Assembly (NCBI GenBank): GCA_946494335.1
Contig: CAMMBV010000035.1
Location: forward strand, 1-41,587
Direction: 5' to 3'
Length of the DNA stretch: 41,587 bases
DNA from: an uncultured Ruminococcus sp.
GTDB taxonomy: Bacteria; Bacillota; Clostridia; Lachnospirales; Lachnospiraceae
Each line of letters starts with the position of its first letter. Position 1 is the first letter of the stretch. Under the pieces are notes generated by a model that did no database searches, had not been told where the DNA came from, and saw nothing but the letters and a program-made list of their open reading frames with translations. The position numbers and the translations under genes are program-made. Shown in pieces: positions 32,356 to 41,496 of the stretch.

Positions 32356-32568
32356 TCAGGCGTTTGCTGAAGCTGCCAGGAAATCATTAATCTGTTTTTC
32401 CAGCACATCTGCGTCCATACCATGAACCATAGCCGCCTCTTCCAGAGTTTCTCCCTGTGCTGAGGGGCATCCGATGCAGTGCATGCCTGCTCTCATAAGA
32501 ATTACTGCAATATTCTGATCTACATTTAACAGTTCACCAATACGCATATCTTTAGAAATCTGTGCCAT
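32356..32568 (-). CDS. DUF1858 domain protein
   Basis: A 70-residue protein that is one DUF1858 domain: the motif [21 protein letters not shown] carries the CxxC (about C31, C34), followed by [16 protein letters not shown]. The fold is related to the N-terminal domain of ScdA/RIC iron-sulphur repair proteins, so redox or metal-related binding is plausible, but no role is proven. GGAGGAATTTTTAA precedes ATG 32568. It diverges from the ferredoxin gene. Confidence 0.88.
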   Translation of the reverse strand: MAQISKDMRIGELLNVDQNIAVILMRAGMHCIGCPSAQGETLEEAAMVHGMDADVLEKQINDFLAASANA

Positions 32569-32728
32569 TTAAAAATTCCTCCTTATTCTAAATACCCTAA
32601 AGGTTGTCTTTTCGCTGCTATTGCTCATTATAATACCTTTTCTCCGGAAAAACAACTGGAAACTTTATAAATTTGCTCTAAAATGTGTTCTCTATTTATC
32701 CACTTGAGAATTGTTTAAAATTTTATAC

Positions 32729-32757
32729 TTGTAATCTTGCAAGATATATATTAAAAT
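32729..32757 (+). promoter_or_regulatory. Likely promoter of the ferredoxin gene
   Basis: TTGTAA (32729-32734), 17-nt spacer, TAAAAT (32752-32757), about 55 nt upstream of the ferredoxin start. The 32569-32810 gap otherwise holds only AT-rich divergent promoter DNA. Confidence 0.45.
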
Positions 32758-32810
32758 GTGCTTAAACCAATAGTGGTACATCATTTTAAACAATAGAGGA
32801 GGATACTATC

Positions 32811-32981
32811 ATGGCATATGTAATTTCTGATGCTTGCGTAAGCTGCGGTTCATGCGAAAGCGAATGTCCGGTAGAGGCTATCAGCCAGGGCGAAACACAG
32901 TACGAAATTGATCCCAATACTTGTGTAGACTGCGGATCATGTGCAGCTGCCTGTCCGACAGACGCTATTTCTGCTGAATAA
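32811..32981 (+). CDS. 2[4Fe-4S] ferredoxin
   Basis: A 56-residue clostridial-type ferredoxin. Two CxxCxxCxxxCP motifs are present: ACVSCGSCESECPVEAI and TCVDCGSCAAACPTDAI, each binding one [4Fe-4S] cluster. It carries low-potential electrons to hydrogenase, Rnf or pyruvate:ferredoxin oxidoreductase partners in the cytoplasm. AGAGGAGGA lies 8 nt before the ATG. The gene is monocistronic, with its own promoter and terminator, consistent with high expression. Confidence 0.97.
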   Translation: MAYVISDACVSCGSCESECPVEAISQGETQYEIDPNTCVDCGSCAAACPTDAISAE

Positions 32982-32994
32982 TTAACAGTAACAT

Positions 32995-33028
32995 AAAAAC
33001 TGCTCGTCTTGTGGATGAGCAGTTTTTT
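32995..33028. terminator. Bidirectional terminator after the ferredoxin gene
   Basis: AAAACTGCTC pairs with GAGCAGTTTT around an 8-10 nt loop, with T runs for both the ferredoxin (+) and MerR (-) genes. Confidence 0.85.
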
Positions 33029-33031
33029 ATG

Positions 33032-33589
33032 TTATGTCATTTTTTCTTTTCTGCTGTATTTCTTTTTTCTCTTCTTTCCCTGTTCCTTCGTTGCAGCCAC
33101 CATTTTTCGTGAAAACTGATGACGGCGAATGGCGGCATCCAGACGTTTATATCTGTCCTCCTGATGATTCGTCTCCCGGATCTGAGTCAGCAGCCCGTCT
33201 AAAATACGGAAAAATTCTTCTTTTTTTTCCGCTTTTGATTCCGCCTCCCTGACAGAAATCTCCGGTTTTTCTTTACAGGGATCTGCTTTTCTCTGAATTT
33301 CTGCGGCAGCCTTCTTTTCCGGAAGTTCTCTGTCAGAACTGCCCGAATGGGAATATACTTCTCTGCGCATGGCCGGTATCAGTTCCTTTATGGTCTTTAA
33401 CTGGAAGCCTTTCTTCTTAAGTTCCTTAATACTCAGGAAAATCTGAATATCCTGCCGGGTGTAACAGCGATGTCCCATTTCATTCCTGGCTATCGGAAGA
33501 TCCAGCTCTTCTTCCCAATACCGCAGCACATGAGTCTCCACATCTACCGTCTTGGCAGCCTCGGAAATCAGGAATCTGGTTTCGTTCAT
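33032..33589 (-). CDS. MerR-family transcriptional regulator
   Basis: A 185-residue protein. The winged-helix domain is clear: FLISEAAKTVDVETHVLRYWEEEL, then GHRCYTRQDIQIFLSIKELKKKGFQLKTIKEL. A linker and coiled region follow, then a very basic tail (QGKKRKKKYSRKEK). No cysteine effector site is present, so it is not a metal sensor of the classical kind. ATG 33589 (MNETRF) is preferred, with AAAGGGGTAAGG upstream. It is the last gene after dnaB; the regulon is unknown. Confidence 0.85.
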   Translation of the reverse strand: MNETRFLISEAAKTVDVETHVLRYWEEELDLPIARNEMGHRCYTRQDIQIFLSIKELKKKGFQLKTIKELIPAMRREVYSHSGSSDRELPEKKAAAEIQRKADPCKEKPEISVREAESKAEKKEEFFRILDGLLTQIRETNHQEDRYKRLDAAIRRHQFSRKMVAATKEQGKKRKKKYSRKEKMT

Positions 33590-33689
33590 ATCCTTACCCC
33601 TTTGCATTTGGCTTCTCTTTCATTATAATCACCGCCAAATACAAATGCAATGAAAAGACATCGACACATTGCGACAACCCGGTTTTCAC

Positions 33690-35018
33690 CTATTTCTTCC
33701 AGTTGACAAATCTTGTATACTCCGGCATCCAAACCAGATTGATGGTACCGATGGGACCATTTCTCTGTTTTGCTATGATAATTTCCGCCACATTCGGATT
33801 GGGAGTGTCTTTGTTATAATAATCGTCCCGGTAGATAAACATGACCACGTCCGCATCCTGCTCGATGGCGCCCGATTCTCGAAGATCGGAGAGCATGGGG
33901 CGTTTGTCATCTCTTTTTTCCACAGCACGACTCAGCTGAGACAGGGCCACCACAGGAACATTAAGCTCTCTTGCAAGCGCTTTTAAAGATCGGGAGATTT
34001 CCGATATCTCCTGCTGTCTGGAATCCGATTTCCCGTTTCCTGACATCAGCTGAAGATAGTCAATAATGATAATGCCCAGATTATGCTCCAACTTATACTT
34101 TCTGCATTTTGAGCGCATTTCCGCAATGGAAATGCCGGGCGTGTCGTCAATAATCAGATTGGAATTGCCGATGATACCGGCTCCCTCAATCAGTTTTGCC
34201 CAGTCTTCATCCTTCAGATTACCGGTACGAATACTCTGGGAATCGACTTTTGACTCCAATGAAAACAGACGGTTAACCAATTGTTCCCTGGACATCTCCA
34301 GGCTGAAAATTGCTACCGTCAGATTTTTTCTAAATGCCATATACTGTGCGATATTCAGCACAAACGCTGTTTTTCCCATGGATGGTCTGGCTGCCACCAG
34401 AATAAAATCCGAAGGCTGAAGCCCTGAGGTTTTATAATCCAGATCCACAAAGCCCGTGGGCAGACCGGTTACGCTTCCCTTGGTTCTGGAAGCCTTTTCA
34501 ATGGTGTCCAGTGCGTTCAGCACCACCTGGCGTATAGGAACAAATTCACCGGTGTTGCGTTTCTGCAGCAGTTCAAACAGCCGCTTTTCCGCGTCCTCCA
34601 TAATATCTTCCACTTTATCTTTGCCAAGATAACAGTCTGTGGAAATTTCCTCGCTTACCTTTATCATTCTGCGAAGCATTGCTTTGTCTCTTACAATTTC
34701 CGCATAATGCTTTGCATTGGCGATGGTGGGAACCGCGGTAAACAGTTCCTTGATGAACTCCGTACTGCACAGCTCCGGCGGAACGTCTTTCTCTCTCAGT
34801 CTTTCCTGAAGAGTAACGGGATCTGCCGGCTTTCCCTCATTATAAAGCTCCACCATGGATTCAAAAACCACTTTGTACTGATGGTGATAGAAATCGTCGC
34901 CTGTCAGCATCTCGGAAACCGTCAGTATGGCTTCCCGGTCCATCAGCATGGCGCCCAGCACCGACTGCTCCGCTTCCATGCTGTGGGGCAGCACACGTTT
35001 AATCAGCGCTTCTTCCAC
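33690..35018 (-). CDS. dnaB: Replicative DNA helicase DnaB (DnaC of Bacillus)
   Basis: A 442-residue hexameric helicase that unwinds DNA at the replication fork. The N-terminal domain begins [18 protein letters not shown]. The RecA-like domain has Walker [12 protein letters not shown], the [13 protein letters not shown] segment, Walker [13 protein letters not shown], and [14 protein letters not shown]. No intein is present. It starts with GTG 35018 after AGGAGGAATCATCG, 12 nt from rplI, as in Bacillus. Confidence 0.97.
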   Translation of the reverse strand: MEEALIKRVLPHSMEAEQSVLGAMLMDREAILTVSEMLTGDDFYHHQYKVVFESMVELYNEGKPADPVTLQERLREKDVPPELCSTEFIKELFTAVPTIANAKHYAEIVRDKAMLRRMIKVSEEISTDCYLGKDKVEDIMEDAEKRLFELLQKRNTGEFVPIRQVVLNALDTIEKASRTKGSVTGLPTGFVDLDYKTSGLQPSDFILVAARPSMGKTAFVLNIAQYMAFRKNLTVAIFSLEMSREQLVNRLFSLESKVDSQSIRTGNLKDEDWAKLIEGAGIIGNSNLIIDDTPGISIAEMRSKCRKYKLEHNLGIIIIDYLQLMSGNGKSDSRQQEISEISRSLKALARELNVPVVALSQLSRAVEKRDDKRPMLSDLRESGAIEQDADVVMFIYRDDYYNKDTPNPNVAEIIIAKQRNGPIGTINLVWMPEYTRFVNWKK

Positions 35019-35030
35019 CGATGATTCCTC

Positions 35031-35477
35031 CTATGCTTCCTTCACGACAACCTTCAGGGATGCCGTTACCTTTGTATGCAGCTTCAAAGCTACCACGGTT
35101 GTCCCCAGCTCTTTGATGGGATTATCCAGCTGAAGCTTTTTCTTATCCACCTCAATGCCCAGCTGATCTTTGGCTGCGTCTGCAATCTCCTTGGCTGAGA
35201 CAGAACCGAAAGTCCGTCCGCCTTCCCCGACCTTGATGGACACCGTTATCTGGCTTTTCTCCAGTTTCTCTTTCAGCTCCTGGGCTTGTGCCAGCTGCTG
35301 CGCAGCCACCTTTGCATCATGGGCTTTTGACAGCTTCAGATCGTTCATATTCCTGGCGTTGGCCTCCACTCCCAGCTTCTTGGGAAGCAGCATGTTTCTG
35401 GCATAGCCGTCGCTTACATTTACAATATCACCCTTTTTTCCCAGTGATTTTACATCCTGTACTAATATTACCTTCAT
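35031..35477 (-). CDS. rplI: Ribosomal protein bL9
   Basis: A 148-residue large-subunit protein: MKVILVQDVKSLGKKGDIVNVSDGYARN is the canonical N-domain. A long central helix follows, then the C-domain with GRTFGSVSAKEIADA. The ATG at 35477 shares one base with the gdpP stop codon (TGATG), so translation is coupled. Upstream TTG 35480 is not used, in my judgement. Confidence 0.97.
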   Translation of the reverse strand: MKVILVQDVKSLGKKGDIVNVSDGYARNMLLPKKLGVEANARNMNDLKLSKAHDAKVAAQQLAQAQELKEKLEKSQITVSIKVGEGGRTFGSVSAKEIADAAKDQLGIEVDKKKLQLDNPIKELGTTVVALKLHTKVTASLKVVVKEA

Positions 35478-37528
35478 CAAATCGCTCCTTCGTCTATCAT
35501 TTCCTGTAATGTCTGTTTCAGATAATCAATTGCCTGTCTCACGGAATAATTTTTCAGCTGTGCGCCTGCAATGTTCAGATGACCGCCGCCGCCCATCCGC
35601 TCCATGATGATCTGCACATTTACCTCATCGATGGCCCGAGCGCTTACATAAATCGTATCGTTGTAATCCGTCATAACAAAGGACGCCTTCACTCCCACTA
35701 TATTCAGCAGCTCATTGGCCGCCTGCGCTCCCACCACAGTCGGGCTTTCCAGACCTTCGCTGGGGCACTCGGAAATGGCATAGCTTTCCTTAAACAATTC
35801 CGCATTGCGAATGGCTTCACCGCGGGCTCTGTAATCCTGTGCATTTTCGCGGAACATTTTCCGCACTCTGGTCACATCAGCTCCGCACCGTCTTAAAAAG
35901 GCCGCCGCCTCAAAGGTACGGACTCCTGTTTTCGTCAGGAAATTATTGGTATCAATCATAATGCCGGCATAAATACTGTCCGCCTCAATATTCCGTATCC
36001 GGATCCCGTCTGCAAAATACTGCAGAATCTCCGCTACCATCTCACAGGCTGAGGATGCATAGGGTTCAATATAGGAAAGCACCGCTGTTTTTATTACCTC
36101 GCTGCCCTGTCTGTGATGATCCAGCACCACGATGGTCTTGGTCATGTTCAGCAGATCCTCGCACTCTGTATAGCTTGGACGGTTTGTATCCACAACTACC
36201 AGAACCGTATTATTTCCTGTCAGATCTCTGGCTTCGTGGCTGTTGACAAACATGTGCGGATCATAATCCGGATTGTTCAGGAACTCATCCATAAGAGGAC
36301 GGATGGATGACGTAGGCGTATTAATGACAATATGCGCCTTTTTATTCAGCGTCTTGGCCGCGCGATAGATACCCACTGCAGCTCCAAACGTATCCACATC
36401 CGTGATTTTATGCCCCATAATCACCACATTGTCTTTCTGGCTGATAAATTCCTTCAAAGCATGTGCCTTTACGCGGGCCTTTACACGGGTGGTTTTCTCC
36501 GCCATGGGGGATTTTCCTCCATAATAGGAGATATGATCGCCGTCTTTAATCACCGCCTGGTCTCCGCCTCTTCCCAGAGCCATCTCAATGGCTGCACGGG
36601 CATATTCCGCCGTCTGGGCATAAGTCTCCGCATGAGCTCCCAGACCGATACTTATCGTCACGGACATCTCATTCCCGATGTTTACGTTTTTAATTTCCTC
36701 CAAAATACTGAATTTCTGTTCAATCAGCTGATCCATGGAGCTTCGGCGCATAACCAGAAAATACTTGTCTTTTTCCAGCTTCTTCACCACACCGTCAATG
36801 CCGGAAAAATATTTATTGATTTTCCGTTCAATCAATGCGGTCAACAGAGAACGTCTGACCTCTTCCACACTGTCCGTAGCTTCCTCATAGTTATCCAGAT
36901 AAAGAAGACCTGATACCAGTTTTTCATCTTCATTTTTCCGAATATATTCATTTAGCTCCGTCACGTCGAACATATAGAGCGCCACAAGTCCGCTGGACGG
37001 CTTCTCGCTTTCATCCAGCAGCTGAGAATTCTGAACAAGCTCCGAAATATCAATATACTGCATACAAAGCTTATAACTTTTAGATGCATAGCTGGTCTCC
37101 AGCTCTTTTTCCCGCTCCTGAGCCGTCGGCAGCATCTCTCTGGTGACCTCCGACAGAATACTGGTGATGGATCGGTGAAATTTCTTATCCTTCCCCGTTA
37201 TCACGGAAAAGGCTTCATTCATCCAGATAATCTTTCCCTCCTCATCCAGAAGAGCATAGGGAATGATAAAATCTTTCATCAGATTTTTCTGTATCTGTCC
37301 ATACTGAGTGGCGAATGTAATCAACTCATTGATCAGCACCGGCCGGTTCTGAAAATACAGAATTACCACGATCACCACATAAGCCGCCACAAAGAAGCTC
37401 ACAAGAGTTCCTGCCTTTATGTTAACCAGATAAACTCCTATATTCATTACGATCAGCAGCACGCTAAGCGCAATCGGCCAATTCAGATAAGTCTTCAGCG
37501 GGCCTGATAATTTAATTTTTCCATTCAT
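35477..37528 (-). CDS. gdpP: Cyclic-di-AMP phosphodiesterase GdpP
   Basis: A 683-residue membrane protein that hydrolyses c-di-AMP to pApA, controlling potassium and wall homeostasis. Two membrane helices (about 14-57) are followed by a PAS-like domain (about 85-200) and a degenerate GGDEF domain (SVTISIGLGAHAET, GRGGDQAVIKDG) that lacks the catalytic motif. The DHH domain has VIMGHKITDVDTFGAA, VVVDTNRP and VLDHHRQG; the DHHA1 domain ends with GGGGHLNIAGAQL. The gdpP-rplI-dnaB order is the standard Firmicute arrangement. AGAAGG precedes ATG 37528. Confidence 0.96.
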   Translation of the reverse strand: MNGKIKLSGPLKTYLNWPIALSVLLIVMNIGVYLVNIKAGTLVSFFVAAYVVIVVILYFQNRPVLINELITFATQYGQIQKNLMKDFIIPYALLDEEGKIIWMNEAFSVITGKDKKFHRSITSILSEVTREMLPTAQEREKELETSYASKSYKLCMQYIDISELVQNSQLLDESEKPSSGLVALYMFDVTELNEYIRKNEDEKLVSGLLYLDNYEEATDSVEEVRRSLLTALIERKINKYFSGIDGVVKKLEKDKYFLVMRRSSMDQLIEQKFSILEEIKNVNIGNEMSVTISIGLGAHAETYAQTAEYARAAIEMALGRGGDQAVIKDGDHISYYGGKSPMAEKTTRVKARVKAHALKEFISQKDNVVIMGHKITDVDTFGAAVGIYRAAKTLNKKAHIVINTPTSSIRPLMDEFLNNPDYDPHMFVNSHEARDLTGNNTVLVVVDTNRPSYTECEDLLNMTKTIVVLDHHRQGSEVIKTAVLSYIEPYASSACEMVAEILQYFADGIRIRNIEADSIYAGIMIDTNNFLTKTGVRTFEAAAFLRRCGADVTRVRKMFRENAQDYRARGEAIRNAELFKESYAISECPSEGLESPTVVGAQAANELLNIVGVKASFVMTDYNDTIYVSARAIDEVNVQIIMERMGGGGHLNIAGAQLKNYSVRQAIDYLKQTLQEMIDEGAI

Positions 37529-37652
37529 ACCTTCTACCTATCACAGATTTTTCCAGATTCTTTATTATTATATCATTATTTTCCATAATAAAAAAGCCCT
37601 TTTTATTTTACCCACCCAAGGCTATATTTAATGAACAACAGGAGAAATTATT

Positions 37653-37685
37653 AAAATGAGGATGCTTTTTTCGCATCCTCATTTT
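37653..37685. terminator. Terminator after the Rpn gene
   Basis: AAAATGAGGATGC and GCATCCTCATTTT form a perfect 13-bp stem with a 7-nt T-rich loop. It would end minus-strand transcription from the Rpn gene before gdpP. The 37529-37652 DNA holds only an AT-rich presumed gdpP promoter (TATAAT at about 37572-37567). Confidence 0.85.
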
Positions 37686-37724
37686 AAATTCTTATTTGCA
37701 TTTTTAGCATGGAAAATAATATTT

Positions 37725-37922
37725 CTATTCTATTTCTTTACGAAGCTCTTCAATTTCTTCCTCACTTAGTCCGCTGACTTCCTTGAGCAGTCTGACTTCT
37801 GCTCCGGCTTTCAGCAACGCAAAAAGCATTTCTCGTCTCCCCTCTGCTCTACCTTCTGCTCTTCCCTCTGCTCTCCCCTCTTCACGACCTTTTTCTTTCA
37901 GACGTTCTAACGCAGTACACAT
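37725..37922 (-). CDS. Candidate intragenic small protein (RpnS-like) within the Rpn gene
   Basis: In the same frame as the nuclease, ATG 37922 begins a 65-residue C-terminal product (MCTALERLKEKGREEG onward). A perfect AAAGGAGG (37937-37930) lies seven bases upstream, much stronger than the ribosome binding site of the full gene. A second ATG at 37928 is too close to it. Small intragenic C-terminal proteins of Rpn genes are known to block their toxic parent. That this one does so is inference from position, frame and length. Confidence 0.6.
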   Translation of the reverse strand: MCTALERLKEKGREEGRAEGRAEGRAEGRREMLFALLKAGAEVRLLKEVSGLSEEEIEELRKEIE

Positions 37923-38681
37923 ATCCATACCTCCTTTGCTTTCAATTGCTTCTTGAACAAGCAGATCACTATCCGTCATCACCCCAATCATCGCCCCTAC
38001 ATCCGGGGCTACGATTTTTTCTTCCAAAAGTGTTCGGACTTTATCAAATTCTCCTCCATAAATATATCTGGCAGTTTCAAATACAATCTGGACATCTTCA
38101 TTACCGAAATGATACTGTCCGCTCTCGCCTACCTGCAGCAAATTCATCCTGTAATCGGAAAACACTCTGCCGATTTTTTCCGGCATATCTACAATCATAT
38201 CCCTCAAACTTTTGGGTCCATCCCATGGTTTTTCATTATAATAGATGACGATGCTTATAATGGGATGCAGGCGATCTTCTTTATGCAAGCCGGAAAGGAA
38301 TTCTTCTGCACTTGCCCTATCTCCCGCTTCCCTGTGTTTCCTGGAAATCTCCTGATACTCTTTTAAATAGCCAAGTGCATCATAAATCATCACTCTCAGC
38401 GGCATGCCGTAATGCGTCTTACGTTGGTTTTCAATTCCCATAATTACAAAATCAACGCCGTGTGCCGCTTTTTTCACCACATCCCTGGCTCTGTTCAGGG
38501 TTTCTTTATATTCATTAAATTCCACAATATTGGATACATCTGTGTCCAATTCGCTTAGTTCTTCCGGTTTTATGACCTCTTCTCCCTCAAATACAACTGT
38601 ATTGAATAAACTGGCAAAACGGTCATTTCTCCTCCAAAACTCTTTAAAGATTACATCAGGCTTTATCTTTTGGTTTTTCAA
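37725..38681 (-). CDS. Rpn-family PD-(D/E)XK nuclease (recombination-promoting nuclease)
   Basis: A 318-residue Rpn/transposase_31-type protein. The PD-(D/E)XK core shows VDFVIMGIENQRKTHYGMPLRVMIYD, with D77 and the E84-x-Q86 motif. The middle (HPIISIVIYYNEKPWDGPKSL) is typical of the family. The C-terminus has four EGRA/EGRR tetrapeptide repeats and an amphipathic helix tail. Rpn proteins are DNA nucleases reported to be toxic and antiphage, with an antitoxin encoded inside the same gene. It starts at TTG 38681, after GAGGAG, with a promoter at 38719-38746. It is a single-gene unit, probably mobile or variable. Confidence 0.88.
   Translation of the reverse strand: MKNQKIKPDVIFKEFWRRNDRFASLFNTVVFEGEEVIKPEELSELDTDVSNIVEFNEYKETLNRARDVVKKAAHGVDFVIMGIENQRKTHYGMPLRVMIYDALGYLKEYQEISRKHREAGDRASAEEFLSGLHKEDRLHPIISIVIYYNEKPWDGPKSLRDMIVDMPEKIGRVFSDYRMNLLQVGESGQYHFGNEDVQIVFETARYIYGGEFDKVRTLLEEKIVAPDVGAMIGVMTDSDLLVQEAIESKGGMDMCTALERLKEKGREEGRAEGRAEGRAEGRREMLFALLKAGAEVRLLKEVSGLSEEEIEELRKEIE
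37840..37888 (-). repeat. 12-bp tandem repeat in the Rpn gene
   Basis: About four imperfect copies of a 12-bp unit encode EGRA EGRA EGRA EGRR. The copies keep the reading frame, so slippage would change protein length in steps of four residues rather than inactivate it. Confidence 0.75.
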
Positions 38682-38718
38682 GTTGGCTCCTCTCTTATAC
38701 TGTTCCTATCTACGAATA

Positions 38719-38746
38719 ATTATAACAGATTTTTCAGGATCTTCAA
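38719..38746 (-). promoter_or_regulatory. Promoter of the Rpn gene
   Basis: TTGAAG (38746-38741), 16-nt spacer, TATAAT (38724-38719) on the minus strand. The rest of 38747-38883 shows no gene. Confidence 0.55.
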
Positions 38747-38883
38747 CAACAGCCCTGCCCTTTAAATGTATTATATTTCGCCGTTCCTTGTGCTTTTCTC
38801 CTTTCCCTTAGTGTAATTTATTAAGAAACGGATTGCGAATATACGATTTATTTCTTTATGCAGCATTCCGCTAAATAGCTTCT

Positions 38884-38934
38884 AAAAAACCTCTCTGCGG
38901 CGCCCATAAAAGTGCCGCACAGAGGTTCCTTTTT
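38884..38934 (-). terminator. Terminator after the secreted repeat protein
   Basis: AACCTCTGTGCGGCAC pairs with GCGCCGCAGAGAGGTT around TTTTATG on the minus strand, followed by TTTTTAG. It lies directly beyond the stop of the secreted protein. Confidence 0.8.
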
Positions 38935-38939
38935 GTTTT

Positions 38940-41447
38940 TTATTTAGTTCGTACTGTCTTCATCGGCGACCATTCACTGTAAACCTTCTCACCATCCACA
39001 ATCTGATATCCTCTTACATGGATGTAATACGTCTTTTTAGAATGTACCGTGCTACAGGTTTTCCGGTACAGCTTCTCCCCTGTACCCGGGAAGTCCTTTG
39101 TCGTCGCCCTCCAGAAGTCCGGTCGGATGGAGTACTGCACTTCCCAGCCGTCTACACCTCTTACTGTGCTGGAAGTTACTGTAAAGGCTTTCTTCGCCGT
39201 CCTGGAAGACACCGTCGGCGTAAAGGTCGGCGTTCCAGGTTTCCCTACTTTTACCGTAATATCAAGGCTAGCTTCCTTACAGGTATCTGTCTCCTTTGCT
39301 GTCACCGTGATGGTGCAGGTTCCCACGCCTTGGTACGTGATCTTCCCGTCGTCCACTGTCGCCACTTCCGGGTCGCTGGTCTCATAAGTCAGTACCATAT
39401 CTTCATCTTCCGCCGCAAAGCCCAGCTTCAAGGTGCATACTTTGCTCCTGGTGGTTCTGCTTCCGTTCTTTAAATCCTCTTCCTGTGCCGGTACGGTCAG
39501 GAAGATCTCCTGTTCTTTTCGGGTATCCGGCTCTTCCCAACCCGCGTAAATGGTTTTCGTCCCATCCAGCAGAATTTCCTTCACCGGCTGGGTCAGTTCT
39601 GCATCCGCATACCAGCCGGTAAAGATATAATTCTCCCGAACAGGTACATATTCTGAAAGATCCAGGACGCTTCCAGACTCCCGGACTGCAGCGTTGATTT
39701 TGTTCCCCCCGTTTGTCTCGAACAGCAGTGCATAATAGATTGGGCTGCTGGGCTGATTTTTGATCCACCGGGCATACAGCGTCACGGGGGCTGTTACGGT
39801 ATCAGTGTCAAAGTTCCAGAGCGTTTTGAAGTCCTCGTCCTTGTACCAGCCGCCGAAAGTATAGCCGTCAGCGGTCGGGTCAGCAGGGCGCGGGATACGT
39901 CCGTCCTTGGCAATGAGGGTAGGTTCCGGAGCAGTCCCGTAGTCGCCCACCACAAAATTCACAGAATAAAAGTGTTGGGCGGGATTGCCTGAGACTTGTC
40001 CGTTTAGCTGGCCCTCGTCCGTCACGATGATGATTCCATTGTTGGTGAGGATCTTGCCAGAGGGCACGGTCAGGGTGGTGTTCTCGGGAATGTTCACGGT
40101 CACGCCCGCGGGGATGGTGAGGTCGGCAGGCAGGGACAGATTGCCGTAGACCTCGTATGTATTGTCGCCGGTGCTGGGCTTGATGCCCGCGCCGTTGTTG
40201 GCAGTTCCAGTTCCTGACCCAGCGCCAATATCAAGAGGGGTATAGTTTCCTGTAGTAACATTGGTCAGGATGATAACTGTGCCGCCTGCTCCGCCAGTGT
40301 TGCCGCTGCCATCGGCGCCGCCGATGTCCTTGGCCTTGCTGTTGCTGGTGCCCGTGCCGCCGTCAACTTTGATATTCCCCCCCAGGAGCAGGACGGTGCC
40401 GCAACTCTCGCTGTTGTAGGAACTACCTCCGGCTGGCCCACTACTACCGCCTGTAGTCGCACCGCCGATTCCAACGCCTCCAAGGCTGGTTGTGGATGAA
40501 CCGCCTGTAGCCGACAATGAACCGCAACCACTACCGCATATATGGTCGCTGTCACGTTGATTCGCGCACAGAACGGTTAGCGTCGTCCCCTCCGGCACAT
40601 TTATGGCCGGAGCGCCAGCACTATTATAACCGCCGGAGCCGCCAGTCAGGATGTTGCTTGAACCCTGGGCCAGTGTCAAAGTCAGGAAAGAGCCAGAGGA
40701 TAGGGTGATTGCGCTTGTCTGATTGGTGACACTGCCATCGTTGTCCGTGCCTTTGATGTTGACTCCGTTCAGCGTGATGGAGGCCGTGGCACCATTCGCA
40801 ATCTCAATGCGGTCGCTGGTGGGGATGGTGGCTCCATCTTTCATGGAAATGGTGATGTCCGCGCCGTTGTTGACGGTCAGCACTCCATTGTTAAAAGAGT
40901 AAAAGTTTTGAGCGTCACCCGTGTTTGAGGTAACTAAGAAATCGCCGGTTTCCCCTGTCAAAGCGTCCGCCATGCCATTGAACACATCAAAGAGGGCATC
41001 CATGATCTCCGCGCCGGTGACTTCCTGTTTTTCGTCATCGAACAGGGCCTCGTATGCGTCATAGGCCGTCTGCAAGTCGGTATAAACCGCCTGCTGTCCT
41101 TCCCCGTCCATAGCTTTCAGCTCCTCCGCCGTGGGGAGAGCGACGATCATGGCCTGGACTGTTTCCACGGCGGACGGCTCCTGGGGCGCGGCATCCCCCG
41201 GCTCCTCCCCGTTGCCATCCTGCTCCGGGGCCTGATATTGGCCGCAGTTCTCCGGAGCCGCGCCCTTGGCCCCGCATACAGGGCACTCCACGTTCATGGC
41301 TTCCATCGTGCAGCTCGTCTCACAGGTGCAGACGGGCGTATCATTCACCGGTACGTCCCCCTCCGCCGCCAGCGCCCCTGAAGGCAGGGCAGTCAGTACC
41401 ATGATTGCCGTCAGCAGGCACGCCAGCCATCTTCTTGTTCTCTTCAT
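38940..41447 (-). CDS. Secreted multidomain protein with InlB-type repeats and Ig-like domain
   Basis: An 835-residue protein starting at ATG 41447 (AGGAAGAAG upstream), with a clear signal peptide (KRTRRWLACLLTAIMVLTALPSGALA). A short cysteine-rich segment (CTCETSC, then CPVC) follows. Residues about 170-490 are a Gly/Ser/Thr-rich beta-helix-like region. Two Listeria-Bacteroides (Flg_new/InlB B) repeats end in FGGWYKDEDF with LYARW (about 495-562) and FTGWYADAEL with IYAGW (about 570-638). A BIG2-type domain (VLTYETSDPEVATVDDG) and a C-terminal fibronectin-like domain follow. There is no LPXTG or S-layer anchor, so attachment is unclear. Adhesin or surface polymer function is inferred. Confidence 0.8.
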   Translation of the reverse strand: MKRTRRWLACLLTAIMVLTALPSGALAAEGDVPVNDTPVCTCETSCTMEAMNVECPVCGAKGAAPENCGQYQAPEQDGNGEEPGDAAPQEPSAVETVQAMIVALPTAEELKAMDGEGQQAVYTDLQTAYDAYEALFDDEKQEVTGAEIMDALFDVFNGMADALTGETGDFLVTSNTGDAQNFYSFNNGVLTVNNGADITISMKDGATIPTSDRIEIANGATASITLNGVNIKGTDNDGSVTNQTSAITLSSGSFLTLTLAQGSSNILTGGSGGYNSAGAPAINVPEGTTLTVLCANQRDSDHICGSGCGSLSATGGSSTTSLGGVGIGGATTGGSSGPAGGSSYNSESCGTVLLLGGNIKVDGGTGTSNSKAKDIGGADGSGNTGGAGGTVIILTNVTTGNYTPLDIGAGSGTGTANNGAGIKPSTGDNTYEVYGNLSLPADLTIPAGVTVNIPENTTLTVPSGKILTNNGIIIVTDEGQLNGQVSGNPAQHFYSVNFVVGDYGTAPEPTLIAKDGRIPRPADPTADGYTFGGWYKDEDFKTLWNFDTDTVTAPVTLYARWIKNQPSSPIYYALLFETNGGNKINAAVRESGSVLDLSEYVPVRENYIFTGWYADAELTQPVKEILLDGTKTIYAGWEEPDTRKEQEIFLTVPAQEEDLKNGSRTTRSKVCTLKLGFAAEDEDMVLTYETSDPEVATVDDGKITYQGVGTCTITVTAKETDTCKEASLDITVKVGKPGTPTFTPTVSSRTAKKAFTVTSSTVRGVDGWEVQYSIRPDFWRATTKDFPGTGEKLYRKTCSTVHSKKTYYIHVRGYQIVDGEKVYSEWSPMKTVRTK

Positions 41448-41496
41448 TGCTTCTTCTTCCTTTCTGCTGTGTATTGTTTTTTTACTGCTTACAACG

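Noticed and set aside
37840-37888. Short tandem repeats as a CRISPR array
   Set aside because: Units are 12 bp, contiguous and coding, with no spacers and no cas genes.
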